NCBI RefSeq assembly: GCF_016785085.1 | Contig: NZ_JAENHO010000006.1 | Location: 434,001 to 498,000, forward strand | Direction: 5' to 3' | Length of the DNA: 64,000 nucleotides | From: Paractinoplanes lichenicola | Lineage (GTDB): Bacteria > Actinomycetota > Actinomycetes > Mycobacteriales > Micromonosporaceae | Shown here: piece by piece, positions 43,964 to 51,146 of the stretch | Numbering within the stretch: the stretch's first letter is position 1 | Layout of the letters: every line of letters begins with the position of its first letter | Position numbers and translations under genes: made by a program | Notes under the pieces: model-generated | What the model was told of the DNA's origin: nothing | The model's database searches: none | The model's input: only the letters and a program-made list of their open reading frames with translations

Positions 43964-45090
43964 TGCACCGAGTCAACATAGTCGAATACCAGCGCTTGGA
44001 CAGGACGTGAGTCAGATCGCAGCAGACCCAGCAGGTCGTCCGAACCCCGACGGCCTGGAGTGCCGAAGAAAGCCTGTGAGAATAGGTGCACGACGACGTC
44101 ACGGGCGAGCACCGACGACACGTCCGTCACCCGATACGAGGCTCGATCGTCGTAAAGGCTCACCAGATCCAAGAGGCGTCGTTTGTCGGGTCCGTCGTCG
44201 TCAACTTCGCCGCGCTTGAGCCTCGCCCGCTCGAACTCGAAGCGACCGAGCAGATCGGGTGGCAGCGGCCCGGTATTTAGTGGAGCCCAGTAGCAGTAAA
44301 TTAGCCACGTCTGAAGAGTGCCTTTATTGAACTTAACGCGGGTCTCCAGGCTGTCAATTTGGTTTCGTAGCGCCTCACCAGCCGCTCGCACACCCGTAAT
44401 TGTCGATTCAGAAAAGGCTTGATCGCGATAGTATTGCTCGACTACCGTATTGTTGATATGCCGCCGGAGAGTACCCATCTCGACGGCAACGCAGGTGCGG
44501 GCCACGATGTCGTCGTAGGCAAGTCGCCCGTTTGTGAACCCGACTTTCTCCGGTTTAAGCAAGTCGATTTCAATGAGTTCTTTGACGAGCTTCTTTACCT
44601 GATTTCGGGCCTCGCCATGTAGCGCATTTCGTTTTTCAGGCGGGGTAAGATTATAGGACTGATTGAGTCGGAAGAACAGTTCGTTCGGTTCCTGGGGCTG
44701 ATACTCTGTAAGTGTGATGATCGGCAACACAAACCGATTCACAGCACGACGCACGCGGTCAGGAAGGTTGCGATAACGCATCCCGCCCAGCGCCTTGATT
44801 TCGGCGTTCTCGGGTTCGGTCTTGCCGTCAATTACGACGCCGCTCGCGAAGAAGTCCCGGATCGCAGCCAGTCGCTGCTGGCCATCGAGCACTACTTCAT
44901 TACCGTCGGCCTCGATGACGATGTGGATAGCCGGGATATACCAGTCCCGCAGGATCGTGTCTACCAGCCGCTGACGACGCTTGGTATCCCAGATCTCGCC
45001 GCGTTGGAAGTTGGGCTGAAGGTCGAGCTCGCCGGCGTTGATCCGGCTCACGATAGTCTCCAACTGGAGATCGGACTTCTCGAGCTTCAC
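43924..45090 (-). CDS. DUF262 (GmrSD-N/ParB-like) protein
   Basis: A 388-residue protein with the DUF262 signature: LQPNFQRGEIWDTKRRQRLV, then VVLDGQQRLAAIRDF (DGQQR) and FFRLNQSYNLTPPEKRNAL. DUF262 domains are ParB-like NTPases; in GmrSD they join a DUF1594 nuclease to degrade modified phage DNA. Here the usual HNH/DUF1594 part is absent, and the partner encoded downstream is an OLD-like ATPase-TOPRIM protein that could supply the nuclease. Probable anti-phage pair. Confidence 0.82.
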   Translation of the reverse strand: MKLEKSDLQLETIVSRINAGELDLQPNFQRGEIWDTKRRQRLVDTILRDWYIPAIHIVIEADGNEVVLDGQQRLAAIRDFFASGVVIDGKTEPENAEIKALGGMRYRNLPDRVRRAVNRFVLPIITLTEYQPQEPNELFFRLNQSYNLTPPEKRNALHGEARNQVKKLVKELIEIDLLKPEKVGFTNGRLAYDDIVARTCVAVEMGTLRRHINNTVVEQYYRDQAFSESTITGVRAAGEALRNQIDSLETRVKFNKGTLQTWLIYCYWAPLNTGPLPPDLLGRFEFERARLKRGEVDDDGPDKRRLLDLVSLYDDRASYRVTDVSSVLARDVVVHLFSQAFFGTPGRRGSDDLLGLLRSDSRPVQALVFDYVDSVQWGDPLVEIMDVP

Positions 45091-45360
45091 GTCAGGTCCT
45101 TCTCGTCGGCGCAGCCGGAATCATCCCATGGACCCGATGATCGCAGGTAGTAGCCGATCGCGCGATCATGCGGAGGTGTACCGCCGGGCGCTCTCCACAG
45201 CGACATATGCGGATCATCCGGCAGCCGCCTCATGAAGCTCGTTCGGACGCTGAGTTGAAGCCCGCCCATCTTCGAATCTATGTTGGACTACATCTCGCAT
45301 CACGGTGAGACCACGAAACGTGAGGGCTTACGCGGCGCCGCGTATCCGGAGGACTCCCAG

Positions 45361-45510
45361 CTAAGGCGTTCCGGGGGCCGGTGTCGAGCGCAGTGACTCG
45401 ACGTCGTATGCGTCGCTCAGCTCGCCAGTGTCGGCGAATCCGTAGACGGCGAGGGCCTCGTTGATCTGGCGGAACACGTCTGCGTACTGCGCGGGCCAGG
45501 GAGGACGCAA
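45361..45510 (-). CDS. short ORF, probable fragment
   Basis: A 49-codon frame from a TTG, containing QYADVFRQINEALAVYGFAD and DTGELSDAYDVESLRS. Composition looks like real protein. A stop lies five codons upstream, so this is a small protein or the tail of a truncated gene. No family is recognised. Confidence 0.35.
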   Translation of the reverse strand: MRPPWPAQYADVFRQINEALAVYGFADTGELSDAYDVESLRSTPAPGTP

Positions 45511-45729
45511 TGCCCCTCAGCCGGACGGCTGACCTAGACGAAGCACGACGCGCTCCCGAAAGGACGTAAGCTGCGGAGCCGACTACGGATCAGAAGGTCT
45601 GAGGTAGTTCCTCGGTGGGCGTCGACGGCTTGACCCTGCGAGCACGCATTGAGCGAATGCACGACAATAGCGGCGTTCGTGATGGGTGTTTCCGCAGTTA
45701 GTCAGCGTGGGACCGAGGACCCGTCCGTA

Positions 45730-46139
45730 TTAGGAAACCGATGCTCTATCCCCTGAGCTACGAGGGCCTACGGCCCATATCGTACCTACCAGGGCGTTCC
45801 TGGAAGTGCCCGGGCGTCCCATCGAGTGCCGAACGGGCCCATCTGGTGCACCGACCGCGGTTCCGTCGCTGGTCGGAGCACACGCCGAGCGCATTCCGCG
45901 CACGCGCGCTTCGGTGTGCCCGGCGGTGACCGTGGGTGCCCAACGCTGACCTGAGGTGCCATCCGCTCGCCGAGCACACCCGGAGCACTCGTACGTCTTC
46001 CGAGCTGGGCAAACACCTTCGGCCGTCGACTTGATGTTCGTGCGAGGTCGCGCGATGGTTCGTGCACCGGTACCGCGGGGCGCGCCTCCTGCGGCAGCGT
46101 CGCCTAGGCACCTCGCGCACGGGGTGCCCGGCGCGTAGC
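45730..46139. repeat. right copy of the ~400-bp direct repeat (att end with tRNA-Arg 5' half)
   Basis: 45730-45767 repeats the anticodon-loop-to-5'-end half of tRNA-Arg(CCT), identical over 40 bp to the left copy, then ~370 bp of diverged upstream DNA ending in a related hairpin segment. There is no 3' half here, so it is not a functional tRNA. It marks the right border of the island. Confidence 0.85.
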
Positions 46140-46632
46140 TTTCGCGGGCAGACGCGGTCTGCGGCCGAACGGCGGCGGGTCAGCGCCTCAGCGTCGTGCG
46201 GACGCCAGAAGGAGTTCGGAGACCAGTTCGACATCGTCCGGGGTGACATCGCCGCCACCGACGGCACCGATCCAAAGGAGCGCCGGTGTTCGGTCAATAC
46301 CGAACACCGAACACCCCGCCATACTTAGACTGCGCGCCGCGGAACTTCCGCTCCAGGCTGCAGGGTATGACAAGCAGCGAATACGGCCCGAGCGAGCCAT
46401 CGTCTCGGCAGCGACTCCGCACTCCGCCCGCTGCGCCTCTGAGTCGAAAATCAAATCGATGAACATCAACGGCAAGTCAGATCGAGGACAGAGTCGGACG
46501 GGCGACACCATTACCGTGAGTATGCAGCGCATCAACGGAGCGAGAGGGGGCGGCGTGCCAATCGCGGCGAGTCTCCAAGGTCCGTCCATCCAAAGGAATG
46601 CGATCAAGGACGGCGCGAAATACGGTGCGCCG
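46140..46632. other. ~490-bp region upstream of the Panacea operon
   Basis: No gene is supported. It holds a palindrome, GGTGTTCGGT and ACCGAACACC separated by CAAT (46285-46308), a candidate operator, followed by a partial direct repeat CGAACACC. Confidence 0.4.
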
Positions 46633-47109
46633 ATGACTACGAGCGCCAACTCCGTCATCGCCGCCATCGATGCCCGCCGGCCGGGCTTGAAACTTGCCAA
46701 AAAGCACTCGCTGCTGTTCTTCGTCCAGGGCCATCACATCGCCCACTTCGGCAGCCCACTGTTCGACGAACCCATCACCGCCACCGACCGCGGTGTCTCA
46801 GTTCCAGACGCCGACGGCAGCCCGGCCGAGCAGCCGGACACTGAGGGCCCGCTCAACACCATCGGCTACGTCATCGAGCGCTACGGCGCCTTGTCGCCGG
46901 CCGACCTTCGCTCCCTCATCCAGTCGTCACAGCCGTGGCAGGCCGCGACCAAGCCGGGAGGCGGCGGGCGCATCGACCCGGACATCCTGCGTGACTGGTT
47001 CCGGCGCGACGACGAGACCAACGACCCCGACGACGAACGGCCTAACCGGGCCGAACGCGCGCAGGCCGACGAAATCTGGAAGACCCATAAGGCGCAGCAA
47101 GCCTCCTGA
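46633..47109 (+). CDS. Panacea/SocA-like (DUF4065) antitoxin-type protein
   Basis: A 158-residue protein from ATG 46633 (MTTSANSVIAAIDARRPG) with the Panacea hallmark LKLAKKHSLLFFVQGHHIAH followed by FGSPLFDEPITATDRG. Panacea domains are broad antitoxins paired with many toxin types. Three small genes follow closely on the same strand, the first two related to each other, so the toxin is probably among them. The Asp-rich C-terminal tail is unusual for the family. Confidence 0.72.
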   Translation: MTTSANSVIAAIDARRPGLKLAKKHSLLFFVQGHHIAHFGSPLFDEPITATDRGVSVPDADGSPAEQPDTEGPLNTIGYVIERYGALSPADLRSLIQSSQPWQAATKPGGGGRIDPDILRDWFRRDDETNDPDDERPNRAERAQADEIWKTHKAQQAS

Positions 47110-47124
47110 CCTGCGAGGAGCGGT

Positions 47125-47448
47125 ATGGCCGAACCATCTGGCCCGTGGCGGCTCGACGGCTTCGAGTCGAAGCTTCACGAGTGGGGTCCGACCGTTCCGC
47201 TCCCCGGCGAGGTCTACGCCGACATCAAAAGGTGGATCACCACCCGCGCTGACCGCCCACGGGGCAACGCCGTCTTGGTCGACGGCGAGGAAAACGTATG
47301 GCAAGCCCCGGTGACCTACCTACCTGATCTAGACAGTGGTCTGCAGCGGGTGGTGTGCCCCTACCGCATCCTCGAGGCCGAGCATCGGATCGTGTGCGAG
47401 TTGTTCGCGGTCCTGCCGGCCTCGATCGGCGCGGAGGCGGGCAGGTGA
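47125..47448 (+). CDS. small protein, paralogue A of the Panacea operon
   Basis: A 107-residue protein starting MAEPSGPWRLDGFESKLH. Its C-terminal half (RVVCPYRILEAEHRIVCELF) aligns with the next gene product, and both share an N-terminal W-L--F----W pattern. GAGGAG precedes the ATG by a few bases, and its stop overlaps the next GTG (GTGA). No family is recognised; it is a candidate toxin or co-antitoxin. Confidence 0.6.
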   Translation: MAEPSGPWRLDGFESKLHEWGPTVPLPGEVYADIKRWITTRADRPRGNAVLVDGEENVWQAPVTYLPDLDSGLQRVVCPYRILEAEHRIVCELFAVLPASIGAEAGR

Positions 47449-47795
47449 ACAGCCACTGGGAGTTGAAAGAGTTCAAGGTCCTGTTTCCTCGCTGGCGCGA
47501 CCTCAGCGAGCCGCGGCCTCCCGCCGACGTGGTGAAGCGCGTCGACATCTGGTGGCGTGGCCTTGAGTTCTCCTCTGGTCGCCCGAGCGCTAACCGGGTC
47601 AGCCCGGACAGGGACCCCGTCGGCAACCTGTGGTGGACATGGGTTCCGAACGGCGACTGGACAGACGAGCACAAACGCCGTTTCCGGGTCGTCTGCTACC
47701 TGCGAGTCTTCGAGAACGATGATCCGCGGCGGATTGTCTGCGAGAAGTTCGAGACGTGCGAGGCCGTATCGCCGCCCGCAGGACCTGTTGCCTGA
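47445..47795 (+). CDS. small protein, paralogue B of the Panacea operon
   Basis: A 116-residue protein (GTG start, NSHWELKEFKVLFPRW) related to the preceding product through RVVCYLRVFENDDPRRIVCE and central NLWWTWVPNGDW. The two genes look like a tandem duplication that has diverged. Coupled translation with paralogue A suggests the proteins act together, perhaps as a heterodimer. Confidence 0.6.
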   Translation: MNSHWELKEFKVLFPRWRDLSEPRPPADVVKRVDIWWRGLEFSSGRPSANRVSPDRDPVGNLWWTWVPNGDWTDEHKRRFRVVCYLRVFENDDPRRIVCEKFETCEAVSPPAGPVA

Positions 47796-47815
47796 AACAT
47801 TGGCGCACCGTCCGC

Positions 47816-48172
47816 GTGACCAACAAGCTACGCCAGCGGCTCGGATCGGCGACGCCGCATGACGGTGAACCGTCGACCACCCTGCTCGGCGATTGGCACG
47901 CGAACCTGCTGCCGTGGCGGCCCCAACAACTCGTCCTGCTGATCAACGAGAAGACGCTGCTGCCGGTGTTGATGGCACTGGCATCCGGTGCCTCCGCGCC
48001 GGCCCGTATCGGTTCGGAGATCGCCGCTGCCCTGGCTACCCACCAGGCGCCGTCGACTTTCATCGACGGCGAGTTGAGCCACATGTGTGACATCGCTGAG
48101 CGGCCGCAAGCCCTCTGTGAGCGAGCCGTTCGTGAAAGGGATCCACCAGCTACGCGGCGTTCGTGCGGGTAG
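47816..48172 (+). CDS. DUF6933-like protein, probably truncated at the C-terminus
   Basis: The frame starts at GTG 47816 (TNKLRQRLGS) and contains LLGDWHANLLPWRPQQLVLL then INEKTLLPVLMALASG, the DUF6933 pattern. After about residue 90 (FIDGELSHM) the sequence stops resembling the family, and it runs into the end of the opposite-strand EspC-like gene. I infer that the 3' end was lost at a recombination junction near 48.1 kb. Function unknown. Confidence 0.55.
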   Translation: MTNKLRQRLGSATPHDGEPSTTLLGDWHANLLPWRPQQLVLLINEKTLLPVLMALASGASAPARIGSEIAAALATHQAPSTFIDGELSHMCDIAERPQALCERAVRERDPPATRRSCG

Positions 48173-48470
48173 CGGTAAGAATCCGCTCCGCTGCCGCGTC
48201 GTCGACGTCCGCGTACCCCTGGCCGGTTCGGATCAGGGCGTCCGCGGCGAGCCCGAGGTTCTTCTCGACATGCGCGAACAGTTGGTTCTGCCGTTGGTGC
48301 CGGCGTTCCAGCACGTCCGCCATCCAGCCGCAGAGCAGTCCGAACGCGGCATCGTCGGCGGCGATGCTCGCACTCGCGGCTTTGATGTTGTCCACCCTCT
48401 GCCGCAGCGCCTCCAACTTGGCCGCGTGCGCGCGAAGTTGTTCGGCCTCGACCGAGAACCCTTCGGCCAT
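48150..48470 (-). CDS. EspC/WXG100-like type VII secretion partner
   Basis: A 106-residue helical protein beginning MAEGFSVEAEQLRAHAAKLE. The helix-turn-helix hairpin with a central GW pair (LLCGWMADVLERR) fits the ESX-secreted EspC/WXG100-like group. These proteins dimerise with, or chaperone, toxins exported by type VII secretion. It lies 7 bp after the TrpF-like gene and two genes after the toxin candidate. Confidence 0.75.
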   Translation of the reverse strand: MAEGFSVEAEQLRAHAAKLEALRQRVDNIKAASASIAADDAAFGLLCGWMADVLERRHQRQNQLFAHVEKNLGLAADALIRTGQGYADVDDAAAERILTATRTNAA

Positions 48471-48477
48471 TGTTCAG

Positions 48478-49182
48478 TCACCCCCTCAGGGCCTGCAGCG
48501 TGTTGAGCGTTTCGGCGTACGAGTGGAAGCGCACACCGCCATGGCGGGCGCTCTCGGCAAGCGTGAACAACAGGCCGCTCACTTGCGGAAGCGCGCCCAC
48601 GATTTCGTGCACGTTGTCGGGCGTGAAGTCCAGACCGATCAGCAGAGGATGCGCGGCGGCGAGATCGTTCAGGTCGGCGATCTGGAACTCGTCCTCGTAT
48701 TCAGGCGACCGATCGCGCAGAAACGACCAGGATCCGCTGTATTCCGGCAGCACGTCGGCCTGGAAGTAGGCGACTTCTAAATTCTCTTCATCGGTGAAGT
48801 CGCTGAGGATCCAGCCCGGGTCGTCGTCGTGGGCGATCTCTATGCCGCCGAAGACGATTCCGATGCCGGCGTCGCTCAGCCGGGCTCGTACGTCGGCCGG
48901 GGGAACGGCCCGGCGGGCGGATCGCACCAGGGGCGCGCGCACTGCCTGCGCAATCCGCAGGACCCGAGCCGGGTCGTCGTTGAGGTCGAGCACCGGCACC
49001 AGAGCCGCCGTCGACAGCCTACGGCCGATCTCGTCGGCCTGTTCGACGGTGATCTCCCGGTTGTCCGCGAAGCGCGGGTCGGGTGTCAGATCGACTCCGA
49101 GCAGGGCGACGCCGGCCTTCTCCAGGGCGACGGCCTCGTCCGCCGAACGAATCCGGTCCACCTTGATCAGGTCATTCGTCAT
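48478..49182 (-). CDS. TrpF-like TIM-barrel protein in a toxin module
   Basis: A 234-residue protein starting MTNDLIKVDRIRSADEAVAL. It follows the phosphoribosylanthranilate isomerase pattern (IKV..I.....A......G....G), but the catalytic Cys of the usual KICG motif is replaced (KVDRI), so TrpF activity is unlikely. The start overlaps the upstream toxin-like gene by 11 bp, the position of an immunity gene. The end has HPLLIGLDFTPDNVHEIVGA. I infer a repurposed TIM-barrel immunity protein. Confidence 0.6.
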   Translation of the reverse strand: MTNDLIKVDRIRSADEAVALEKAGVALLGVDLTPDPRFADNREITVEQADEIGRRLSTAALVPVLDLNDDPARVLRIAQAVRAPLVRSARRAVPPADVRARLSDAGIGIVFGGIEIAHDDDPGWILSDFTDEENLEVAYFQADVLPEYSGSWSFLRDRSPEYEDEFQIADLNDLAAAHPLLIGLDFTPDNVHEIVGALPQVSGLLFTLAESARHGGVRFHSYAETLNTLQALRG

Positions 49183-49735
49183 AGCGCACCACGTTCCCAC
49201 TCAACTCGTCCGCACCCCGGAAGTTTTTCGGGATGACCCAAATCCTGCCCTCTGTCGAGGTGGAGACCTTCCAGTACGGCGACCCTTCCGGCGTGTGCCG
49301 CCCGCCGCCCGGATGCACCTGGATGTTCGCAATCTCGGGGTGCCCCTGGATACGCACCTGTTGCGAGAGCTGCGAGGTGCCCTTCTTGGTGCTCTGGTCG
49401 ACCCGCACCTGATAGCCGGCCGCGGTGAACTGGTCGGCGATGTCCTGCGCCGACCGCCCGACGAGAGACTTCGGGTTGCTGACGATATTGCCGACGAATG
49501 CGTGCGGGTCGCCTGAGTCCGCCCGCGCCGAACTGAGCGTGGGATCGCCGTCCGTGCTCTGTCCGGCGGTCCTGGATGCGCGGTCGCGGCCGACCTCTCC
49601 CGCGTTGAGTGTCGCGGCCAGGACGTTCTCCTGGGACACCATGCCGCCATTGGGACCGCCGGCCGGGCGGGGCCTGGGCGCCGACGGGGATCCACCGCCC
49701 TCCCCCTGCGGCCCACGCGACTTCGGCGGCGCCAT
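49172..49735 (-). CDS. polymorphic-toxin-like protein (type VII-associated)
   Basis: A 187-residue protein. The N-terminus is Pro/Gly-rich and disordered (APRPRPAGGPNGG) and the C-terminal ~100 residues form a compact domain (LVGRSAQDIADQFTAAGYQV, NIQVHPGGGRHTPEGSPYWK, ISTST-like strand, RIWVIPKNF). The HPGGGRH...YWKVSTST pattern resembles small toxin domains at the ends of polymorphic toxins. Start at ATG 49735 with a G-run upstream. It has no WXG/LXG domain of its own, but the operon encodes an EspC-like partner. Confidence 0.6.
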   Translation of the reverse strand: MAPPKSRGPQGEGGGSPSAPRPRPAGGPNGGMVSQENVLAATLNAGEVGRDRASRTAGQSTDGDPTLSSARADSGDPHAFVGNIVSNPKSLVGRSAQDIADQFTAAGYQVRVDQSTKKGTSQLSQQVRIQGHPEIANIQVHPGGGRHTPEGSPYWKVSTSTEGRIWVIPKNFRGADELSGNVVRYDE

Positions 49736-49908
49736 CGAACCCCCGAACAAATGATGATCAGTGTCGATGCGCCATCGTAGTAACCCGATGCCATTGACCC
49801 ATGACCGAAAGTCAGGGGCACGAATGCCAACTCCATGTCACGCTGAACGATCTGGCCGTAGTGGCGCGCTCGACGCCGGCGAACACGAGCTGGATCCAAG
49901 TGATCACA

Positions 49909-50139
49909 TCAGTTTGCCTCGCTGCTCACCACCGCGCCGGGTGGGCAGGGGCTGATCATCGGGGCAGGTGGGGAAGCGGCGAGCCGTTCGAGGGCGGCGG
50001 CCAGGCGGTCCATCGCGACGTCGGTGCCGGAGTAGGTCGGGGAGCAGACGACGCGGCGGTCGTCGAATCCCTGGCCGAGCCGGCGGCCCGGCAGCACGAA
50101 GGAGATCCCTTCCGGGGTGGGAGTGCGGCGCTCGTCCAC
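49909..50139 (-). CDS. hypothetical 76-residue protein
   Basis: A GTG-started frame (VDERRTPTPEGISFVLPG, RVVCSPTYSGTDVAMDRL) 31 bp after the epimerase stop, with GCGGGAG upstream. It reads like true protein but could be a remnant of a larger enzyme. No family is recognised. Confidence 0.45.
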   Translation of the reverse strand: MDERRTPTPEGISFVLPGRRLGQGFDDRRVVCSPTYSGTDVAMDRLAAALERLAASPPAPMISPCPPGAVVSSEAN

Positions 50140-50170
50140 GGCGGCCGCTCCCGCTGAGCAGGGCCGAACG

Positions 50171-51058
50171 TCAGCGCGGATGGGCCGCCACGAATGAGGC
50201 GATGTAGTCGTCGAGGCGGTGTTCGACCGTCCAGCCGAGCTCGGCTGCCTTGTTGTTGTCGGCCTGGCCGCGGGTTCGTTCGCCGCGGAGGGTGGGGGTG
50301 AGTTCGTAGGGCACACCGAACATCTTGGCTACCTCGAGGATGGGCCATTCGTGGCCGGCGCCGAGCAGGAAGCCGTCGCCGTTGGCTTTCTGGGCTACCA
50401 GGACTATGCCGCGGACGATGTCGTCGATGTGGGTGAAGTCGCGGGTCTGGGTGCCGGGTGAGACGACCGGGAGGGGCTCGCCCTTGAGGTATTTGTCCTC
50501 GAAGATGCCGATGACCGTGGCGTATTTGCCGCTGGCGATCTGGCCGGGGCCGTAGACGTTGTAGAAGTACGTAATTGCGTAGTCGAGGCCGTACCACGTC
50601 GAGTAGTTCTTGATGTACTCGATGTTCTTGGCCTTGGTCCACGCGTACGGGTTGAGATTTTCGTCCTGGCCGTCGTTGCCGAACTTCGAGCTCGAGCCTG
50701 CGTAGATCAGCTTGGAGCCGTTGGCCGACGCGAACTTGACCACCTCTTTGGTTCCGAGGAGGTTGAAGTCCCAGGTCAGGTCGTGGTCCTCGAACGAGGT
50801 GACGATCCGCGAGTATTCGCCCAGGTGGAAGACGATCTCGGGGCTGGGCAGGCCGCGGTCGGCCCAGATCTTGGCCAGGTCGACGGTCGAGCCGTCGATG
50901 TAGGTCACCCGGGGGTTGTTCACGTGGTTTTCCGGGACGCCGGTGAAGTAGTTGTCGAGCGAGACGATCACGGCCGCGGGGTAATCCGTCAGTAGCGCCT
51001 TGATCAGGGCGGAACCGACAAATCCGGCACCGCCGGTGACCAGCAGTGTTTGACTCAC
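50171..51058 (-). CDS. NAD-dependent sugar-nucleotide epimerase/dehydratase
   Basis: A 295-residue extended SDR with the Rossmann motif VTGGAGFVGSALI, a Ser-rich catalytic strand (IYAGSSSKFGN), the catalytic YxxxK as YAWTKAKNIEY and a C-terminal TRDFTHIDDIVRGIVLV. It is of the UDP-glucose 4-epimerase/GDP-mannose type. It probably provides a nucleotide sugar for surface polysaccharide. Confidence 0.88.
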   Translation of the reverse strand: MSQTLLVTGGAGFVGSALIKALLTDYPAAVIVSLDNYFTGVPENHVNNPRVTYIDGSTVDLAKIWADRGLPSPEIVFHLGEYSRIVTSFEDHDLTWDFNLLGTKEVVKFASANGSKLIYAGSSSKFGNDGQDENLNPYAWTKAKNIEYIKNYSTWYGLDYAITYFYNVYGPGQIASGKYATVIGIFEDKYLKGEPLPVVSPGTQTRDFTHIDDIVRGIVLVAQKANGDGFLLGAGHEWPILEVAKMFGVPYELTPTLRGERTRGQADNNKAAELGWTVEHRLDDYIASFVAAHPR

Positions 51059-51146
51059 GACGCTTCTCCCGACTGACGACTCCCGGCGGAAAAGGCTACC
51101 AAGAGTGGACCGCCCGGCCCGAATCGTTCGGGCCGGGCGGTGCCCT

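Noticed and set aside
45730..45767. A second tRNA gene
   Set aside because: Only the 5' half (to the anticodon loop) is present; there is no T-arm or 3' acceptor strand.
49801..50157. Plus-strand frame starting MTESQGHECQLHV
   Set aside because: The first 40 residues look plausible, but the rest is antisense to a better-supported minus-strand frame, and there is no ribosome-binding site.
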